A stretch of 10,038 bases of DNA from contig JAFGLP010000190.1 of the NCBI GenBank assembly GCA_016927965.1, positions 1 to 10,038 on the forward strand, read 5' to 3'. The translations under genes were made by a program, and so were the position numbers. The stretch's first letter is position 1. Each line of letters opens with the position of its first letter. This document shows, piece after piece, positions 5,665 through 10,038 of this stretch. Source of the stretch: Dehalococcoidia bacterium (GTDB lineage Bacteria; Chloroflexota; Dehalococcoidia; GIF9; UBA5629). The notes under the pieces were generated by a model. The model was not told the DNA's origin, made no database searches, and saw only the letters and a list, made by a program, of their open reading frames with translations.

Positions 5665-6885
5665 TTAAATTATTTCCTCATCCTTTAACCGGGAGATATC
5701 ATCCCAACTATAACCAAGATCCAACAAAACCTCTTCAGTGTGTTCGCCGAACTCCGGAGCCGGTTTTTTCTCAGGGTCGATTGGTGTTCTGCTAAAGTCA
5801 ATCGGAAATTGCACGAGTTTGATATGTCCGAAATGAGGGTGGTCATTTTTAACGATATAGCCGTTTGCCTGTACCTGCTCGTCCTCAGTCAGTTCTTCTA
5901 TAGTGTATATCCCGTCATAAGCAAATTTAGCGCCACTCTCTTTGAGATATTTCAACCATTCTTCACGTGTTTTGGTGGCAAAAATACCGTCCAGAATCTT
6001 GATCAACTCCTCACTGTTATCCCTACGCTTTAATGTGTCACAAAAGCGCTCATCGTTCTCGAGAGATTCAATGCCTATGATCTGGCAAAACTGGTGCCAG
6101 AATCTATCAGCCTGAGGTTCTCCCATCATAATCCACTTATCATCTTTACATTTATAGGTATTGGCAAGCGGATTCTTCGCCTGGGTCCTCTGGTGTCTTG
6201 CTAATGACTGACCGCGCATCAGAGCGAATTCAAAATTGGTGTATTGAGTCCAGATAAGCGAGCCGATAAGAGAAGTATTGATCTCCTGGCCTATCCCCAG
6301 CCGCTCTCTCGCCAGTAGACCGCCTATTATGCCAAAAGCAGTCATAGTGGCTCCCAGAGTATCGGCTATTGCTCCTACGGTATATCCTGGCGGCCCATTG
6401 CGTTCACCGGAAGCAGTCATGATACCTGATCGAGCCAGCCCTATCGGATCAAATGCACGTTTATCATAATCACTACCTTTTTTCCCAAAGCCTGATGCTG
6501 CACCATATATCAACTTGGGATTATATTTGGACAGAGTCTCATAATCCATATTTATCCGCTTGAGAGAGTTATGGCGGTAGTTACTGTAAAACACGTCAGA
6601 ATTGGCAATCAATTCGTAGACTATTTTCCTCCCTTTTTCCTTGGTAAGGTCAAGCGTCATACTCTTTTTATTTCGATTGGACGCCTCAAAAATCATATTT
6701 TTCCCGCCCGGTGAAAGGGTGTTGACACCATACATAGTGGAAATACCACGGGCAGGGTCACCGGTAATTCTGTGTTCAATTTTAATAATTTCTGCTCCCA
6801 GATCTCCCAGTATGATTCCGATTATGGGGCCGTTGCCAAATGCCGCCAGTTCAACAGCACGTATCCCCTTAAGTAAACTCTCCAT
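5665..6885 (-). CDS. Class III (CaiB/BaiF, formyl-CoA transferase-type) CoA-transferase
   Basis: This cytoplasmic enzyme moves CoA from a donor thioester to a carboxylic acid. It probably activates the substrate of this pathway. Its 406 residues match the family length. The N-terminal motif LLKGIRAVELAAFGNGPIIG is followed by LGDLGAEIIKIEH (26-38), the NRNKKSMTLDL segment (70-80) and the SNYRHNSLKR segment (101-110). Asp175 in GAIADTLGAT is the likely catalytic aspartate that forms the acyl-aspartyl anhydride, by comparison with the GDSNTG segment of formyl-CoA transferase. The GLLARERLGIGQEINTSL block (189-206) is typical. ATG at 6885 has GGAGAAG eight bases upstream. The gene follows the BcrB-like gene by 52 bases. 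The combination with a dehydratase-type pair recalls the phenyllactate (fldA) and 2-hydroxyisocaproate (hadA) clusters, but the actual acid cannot be named. Confidence 0.92.
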   Translation of the reverse strand: MESLLKGIRAVELAAFGNGPIIGIILGDLGAEIIKIEHRITGDPARGISTMYGVNTLSPGGKNMIFEASNRNKKSMTLDLTKEKGRKIVYELIANSDVFYSNYRHNSLKRINMDYETLSKYNPKLIYGAASGFGKKGSDYDKRAFDPIGLARSGIMTASGERNGPPGYTVGAIADTLGATMTAFGIIGGLLARERLGIGQEINTSLIGSLIWTQYTNFEFALMRGQSLARHQRTQAKNPLANTYKCKDDKWIMMGEPQADRFWHQFCQIIGIESLENDERFCDTLKRRDNSEELIKILDGIFATKTREEWLKYLKESGAKFAYDGIYTIEELTEDEQVQANGYIVKNDHPHFGHIKLVQFPIDFSRTPIDPEKKPAPEFGEHTEEVLLDLGYSWDDISRLKDEEII

Positions 6886-6937
6886 GTTGCTTTCTTCTCC
6901 TTAATTACACCAGATTATTCAGTCCATCCAAACAAAC

Positions 6938-8236
6938 CTAGATCTTGGATAGACCCAGTATTTCCTGACAAAAGACTTCAAACTGTCTTTGGACCACTTC
7001 ATTATTTAAGTCCCTGTAGTCAGCGTTGCTGCCATCGTAGGCCATTGTTGGAATCCCCGATTGTTTACATGACAGTATCTGGTCTTCTTGACCGACGCTG
7101 AGAGTACGGCAGCCTTTGTCTAGCATAAAGATAACTCCATCAGCGTGCCAGTCATGCACCATTCTGTTAATCTCGGCGGGATTAACAAAGATGCCACAAC
7201 GCGACGGTGGCAGGTGAGCAATATACAGGTCCACAAATGATTCCAAAGCATCTTGCCTCGTATTGAATACTATCCCCCGTTCTTTCGGTGTTTTTGCTGC
7301 TTCCCACGTGCCATCCGGATGAATATTCCAGGCGGCCATCGTGGAAAATACCCCATCACCACCAATGATCACGGCCCCATATTTTTCCGGCTCTCTTAAA
7401 ACATCCAGAGAATAGAACGGGGCCATGAACATGTGCAGAAGCCGGCGTGTTTCATATCCACTGGCAGAGATTCCCTGTTGTACTCGATCCTTCACCTCGT
7501 CCAGGAGTAACCTGAAGAATTCCACGCATTCTCGCGTGTGACGCATGGTAATAATAGGGATACGTAATGATTGCATTTGCTTATAATTTAAAGGCGCAGG
7601 AATATTTTTATTAAGTTCGGCAATCCTGGCCCACAGCACCATGCTCTCCCATTCATTGTGAACGGCTTCGATAAATTTGGCATCATCAAAATGTTTTCCG
7701 GTCAACTTTTCAATTTGCACTATTGCCTCAGTTAATTCATCCGCCAGATATTGTCTCGTATGAGCATTATCTTTTGTAGGAAAGTCTATACTGATATGCT
7801 GTACCCCGATATGCTCACCGACAATCTGGCCTGTTTTGTCCATTGCATAGCATGCGGCCGGTTGGCAAATAAAATCAGGTTTGAACGATTTTCCGTCAGG
7901 GCTTTTCTGTGTTAGTCCCATATATAGCTGGCCCAGATGGCAGCGCATTGAAGCGCAAATGGACCGGTCAAACCCTTTTGATTCGCTCAGTTCAAAACAT
8001 TCCTTTGCTTTTTGATTATCTCGCATCATCCGCGTGAAATATGGTCCGTATGAAGGATTACAGAACTCACCAAAACCAGCGCACAGAGCGAGGAACCATT
8101 CAAATATGCCCATAGCAACAAGCCCGCCACTCCTCTGTGCCTCCCATGTCTGCTTGAAATGCCATCGGCGCAATTCCTTCATCTTATCCCAGCAGTCCAC
8201 TGGTTTTGTTTTATATTTGATTACACTATCAACCAT
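6938..8236 (-). CDS. Benzoyl-CoA reductase subunit B-like protein (2-hydroxyacyl-CoA dehydratase family)
   Basis: This protein belongs to the family that includes BcrB/BzdO and the HgdA/HgdB dehydratase subunits, which carry a [4Fe-4S] cluster and take part in radical chemistry on CoA thioesters. At 432 residues it has the length of BcrB. The C-terminal third follows the BcrB pattern: GTWEAAKTPKERGI (309-322), HDWHADGVIF (361-370), DKGCRTLSVGQE (373-384) and GIPTMAYDGSNADYRDL (394-410). Candidate cluster ligands are Cys94/Cys99, Cys124/Cys129 and Cys376; which ones bind iron cannot be decided here. ATG at 8236 has AAAAGG seven bases upstream, and the gene begins 27 bases after the BcrC-like gene. 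A two-subunit 2-hydroxyacyl-CoA dehydratase is the main alternative. No ATP-dependent activator gene is present in the window. Confidence 0.88.
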   Translation of the reverse strand: MVDSVIKYKTKPVDCWDKMKELRRWHFKQTWEAQRSGGLVAMGIFEWFLALCAGFGEFCNPSYGPYFTRMMRDNQKAKECFELSESKGFDRSICASMRCHLGQLYMGLTQKSPDGKSFKPDFICQPAACYAMDKTGQIVGEHIGVQHISIDFPTKDNAHTRQYLADELTEAIVQIEKLTGKHFDDAKFIEAVHNEWESMVLWARIAELNKNIPAPLNYKQMQSLRIPIITMRHTRECVEFFRLLLDEVKDRVQQGISASGYETRRLLHMFMAPFYSLDVLREPEKYGAVIIGGDGVFSTMAAWNIHPDGTWEAAKTPKERGIVFNTRQDALESFVDLYIAHLPPSRCGIFVNPAEINRMVHDWHADGVIFMLDKGCRTLSVGQEDQILSCKQSGIPTMAYDGSNADYRDLNNEVVQRQFEVFCQEILGLSKI

Positions 8237-8263
8237 ATATATACCTTTTGAATTAATAATCTC

Positions 8264-9388
8264 TTATAAGCCCTTAATAATGTCCAGTAAAGACTCGACT
8301 CTATTTTGTATTTGTCCCAAAGCAGGTGGGATACTCATTTCCAATACAATTGATGGGACATTTATCTCACTCAACCTGGTCTCTATAATCGGTATATCAT
8401 AGGCATGAGGTTCACAATATTTTTGAAGCAGTATAATTGCCCCTTGTACATTGAAGTTGTCCACCAGACCAAACAGATGGTCCAGACGGCGTCTCTCCGG
8501 GAAATCCTTGCCGGGACATGGAGGCCTGTTGATATAGCGGTTAGACAGGGCTGCTAACAGGTCTTTCCCAGGCTCTACTTCGTTCCAGAAATACCTGCTT
8601 CCAATACAATGTTCGTCAATAACAATATTGGCTCCCCACGACTCTATAGCTGTTACAAGATCGAGGTCATTAGCACCGCTACCTATTATCATTAACCTGG
8701 GATTAGAATCAAGACGAGACCCATTAGCAGTAATTTCCTCAAACGCCTGCCTCAGTAAAGTATTGTGTTCTGCCTTGTCCATCAACTGACTCGATAGTAC
8801 CATCTCCATGGCTTCCTGTCCGGAAATTAAAGGTGGTTCCTTTTTTCTCAAATCGTAAATATCCCGTAGCAACCGCCGGTTTTCATTGTAGATAGATATA
8901 GTGTGGCGGAGATCAGCGTCGGATATCGTTGTATTAGCCATATTTTCCATATTTTGCTTAAGTTCTAATAGTTCTGCCGACAGGCATTTTCCTGCATTTC
9001 TTGATTGAATGTGAGCTGGCAGGTACACGTAATGAGAGTAGTCTGTGGGTACCTCCTTATTCCAGCTGCTGAATGTCTGCAGATTATGAAAACAACCCAA
9101 GGCTAATTCCATGCCATCCAGATAGTCATAGATTCCTTCCAATCCTTCGGATAGACATCCACATGAGAATGGGCACCATCTGTGCGGTGACATGTGAACA
9201 TCCACATTTGATGATGCTTTCTGATTACATATTATTCTTACCGGGAGCATTCCGGCTGCATACGTTATCTCTTCGGGAAAATAGGTACACATATACCCGA
9301 CTATTTTTTTTCCGGTCTTGGCTTTCCATTCTCTGGCATATTGATGACGCCTTTCTATGACGTCCTGGAACTTTTTCAAACTGTCCAT
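8264..9388 (-). CDS. Benzoyl-CoA reductase subunit C-like protein (2-hydroxyacyl-CoA dehydratase family)
   Basis: This is the likely partner of the BcrB-like subunit; in the family this smaller subunit (BcrC/BzdN, HgdB) helps form the cluster-containing active site. It has 374 residues, the usual length. The N-terminal block KIVGYMCTYFPEEITYAAGM (28-47) gives conserved Cys34. PFSCGCLSEGL (73-83) gives Cys76 (or Cys78). LLQKYCEPHAYDIP (320-333) gives Cys325. These are the three classic cysteine positions of the family. MIIGSGANDLDLVTAIESWG (233-252) begins the second Rossmann-like domain. ATG at 9388 has a modest AGGATG site. The gene lies 82 bases after the MarR gene, so this gap may hold operator sites. 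Whether the pair reduces an aromatic ring, dehydrates a 2-hydroxyacyl-CoA or does something else is open. Confidence 0.88.
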   Translation of the reverse strand: MDSLKKFQDVIERRHQYAREWKAKTGKKIVGYMCTYFPEEITYAAGMLPVRIICNQKASSNVDVHMSPHRWCPFSCGCLSEGLEGIYDYLDGMELALGCFHNLQTFSSWNKEVPTDYSHYVYLPAHIQSRNAGKCLSAELLELKQNMENMANTTISDADLRHTISIYNENRRLLRDIYDLRKKEPPLISGQEAMEMVLSSQLMDKAEHNTLLRQAFEEITANGSRLDSNPRLMIIGSGANDLDLVTAIESWGANIVIDEHCIGSRYFWNEVEPGKDLLAALSNRYINRPPCPGKDFPERRRLDHLFGLVDNFNVQGAIILLQKYCEPHAYDIPIIETRLSEINVPSIVLEMSIPPALGQIQNRVESLLDIIKGL

Positions 9389-9470
9389 TTCATCCTATTC
9401 TCTTTCCATAACAGTTATTGGATTCGGGCAATGCAAGAGTGAGTACTAATAGGGCTCAATAAATTTCGTG

Positions 9471-10004
9471 TCACTTGATACCCGCAGCTTCTTCAGATAT
9501 AAGATTGTTCAGATGCTTCCTGAGACGTTTCAACATATTGCTTAACATATCCATTTCTTCCGGGCCAAAAATGGCGGTGACCTTTTCAGTAGTTCTTTGT
9601 CTTTCAGGCATAGCCTGCCTGATAAAATTTATCCCTTTCGGCGTTATAATGATTTTTCTTTCTCTGCGGTCGGTTCTCGAAGGCTGTTTTTTTACCAGCC
9701 TTTCCTTTTCAAGTCTATTAATTATCCTTGTGATTTCGTATTTTGATCGAAAGACTACTTTGCTAAGTGCAGTGGGTGTCATAATACCGTCATTTAATAC
9801 AAGTGCATTAAGAACACCCATCTTGGTTGAAGCAGCTCTGGTTCTTTTTAACCTGATAACCATATATCGGTTAACTGCATCTGCGGTGGTCATGATTGCA
9901 AGCCATGCATCATGCCTCATATTGGCAGAGAGCAATCTCATGTCATTAGATAACGCATCGATATCTAACTGGGTTTCTTTCGAAACATATTTTTGATTAC
10001 CCAT
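9471..10004 (-). CDS. MarR-family transcriptional regulator
   Basis: This is a winged-helix DNA-binding protein of 177 residues, probably a dimeric, ligand-responsive repressor of the operon. The helix-turn-helix spans about residues 74-100 (MTPTALSKVVF, then RSKYEITRIINRLEKE). The wing is SRTDRRERKIIITPKG (109-124) with the DxR signature of MarR proteins. Helical N- and C-terminal parts form the dimer interface in relatives. An in-frame GTG three codons upstream (10013) is possible, but ATG at 10004 has AGGTGG five bases upstream and is preferred. It is the first gene in the transcription order and points the same way as the catabolic genes. MarR proteins control anaerobic aromatic-acid operons elsewhere (BadR), which suits the context. 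The effector is unknown; an aromatic or acyl-CoA would be the natural guess. Confidence 0.92.
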   Translation of the reverse strand: MGNQKYVSKETQLDIDALSNDMRLLSANMRHDAWLAIMTTADAVNRYMVIRLKRTRAASTKMGVLNALVLNDGIMTPTALSKVVFRSKYEITRIINRLEKERLVKKQPSRTDRRERKIIITPKGINFIRQAMPERQRTTEKVTAIFGPEEMDMLSNMLKRLRKHLNNLISEEAAGIK

Positions 10005-10017
10005 GATATCCACCTGT

Positions 10018-10038
10018 ACAATATTGTTGCAATTGCAA
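10018..10038. promoter_or_regulatory. Candidate MarR operator: two adjoining palindromes
   Basis: ACAATATTGT (10018-10027) and TTGCAATTGCAA (10027-10038) are both perfect palindromes, sharing one base. They begin 14 bases upstream of the regulator's ATG, overlapping the region where its leader or promoter should be. The second has the TTGC-n4-GCAA layout common in MarR-family operators. The window ends here, so promoter boxes further upstream cannot be seen. Confidence 0.45.

Noticed and set aside
9475..9996. 173-residue plus-strand frame opposite the MarR gene
   Set aside because: It is a shadow of the MarR coding frame. The minus-strand product has a clear winged-helix signature and a ribosome site.
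1..10038. CRISPR array or complete novel defence system
   Set aside because: No regularly spaced repeats were seen. The only defence-related gene is the truncated hsdM.

Overview
The window looks like the junction between an integrated, foreign segment (roughly 1-855) and a long catabolic operon (about 1204-10004). Every well-supported protein gene is on the minus strand, so the operon reads from right to left. The organism is most likely a strict anaerobe. It carries a pair of oxygen-sensitive benzoyl-CoA-reductase/2-hydroxyacyl-CoA-dehydratase-type subunits next to CoA-thioester enzymes and a TRAP carboxylate transporter. Moderate G+C (about 42-47% in sampled lines) and frequent GGAGG-type ribosome binding sites would suit Clostridia, Dehalococcoidia or Desulfobacterota. 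The sequence alone does not decide between these.

Left part (1-855): the first ~150 codons of a type I restriction-modification methyltransferase (HsdM) run into unrelated sequence that carries a perfect 13-bp inverted repeat (7-19/65-77). This points to an insertion or deletion end. At 811-855 lies the 3' part of a tRNA-Thr(TGT) gene, starting at the anticodon loop and ending in CCA, on the plus strand. This is the classic remnant left by tyrosine-recombinase integration into a tRNA gene. Two pairs of GCTAA repeats, each spaced 11 bp, flank it and resemble integrase arm sites. The hsdM fragment is visibly richer in G+C (55-58% in sampled lines) than the operon.

Between 856 and 1203 there is no conventional gene, but two short minus-strand open frames read like degraded coding sequence.

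Operon (transcription order): a MarR-family regulator (10004-9471, with palindromes just upstream), a BcrC-like subunit (9388-8264), a BcrB-like subunit (8236-6938), a class III CoA-transferase (6885-5665), a 395-bp gap, a short-chain dehydrogenase resembling the 3-hydroxyacyl-CoA dehydrogenase of multifunctional enzyme 2 (5269-4397), a 248-bp gap with a possible leader, then a complete TRAP transporter: binding lipoprotein DctP (4148-3087), small permease DctQ (3043-2519) and large permease DctM (2529-1204).

Proposed logic (inference): the TRAP system imports an organic acid, the CoA-transferase makes its CoA thioester, the BcrBC-like pair performs a radical reduction or dehydration, the dehydrogenase acts on a hydroxyacyl-CoA, and the MarR protein senses the acid or its thioester. 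The ATP-dependent activator/ATPase that such enzymes need (BcrA/BcrD or HgdC/FldI type) is not in this window. The substrate cannot be read from the sequence.
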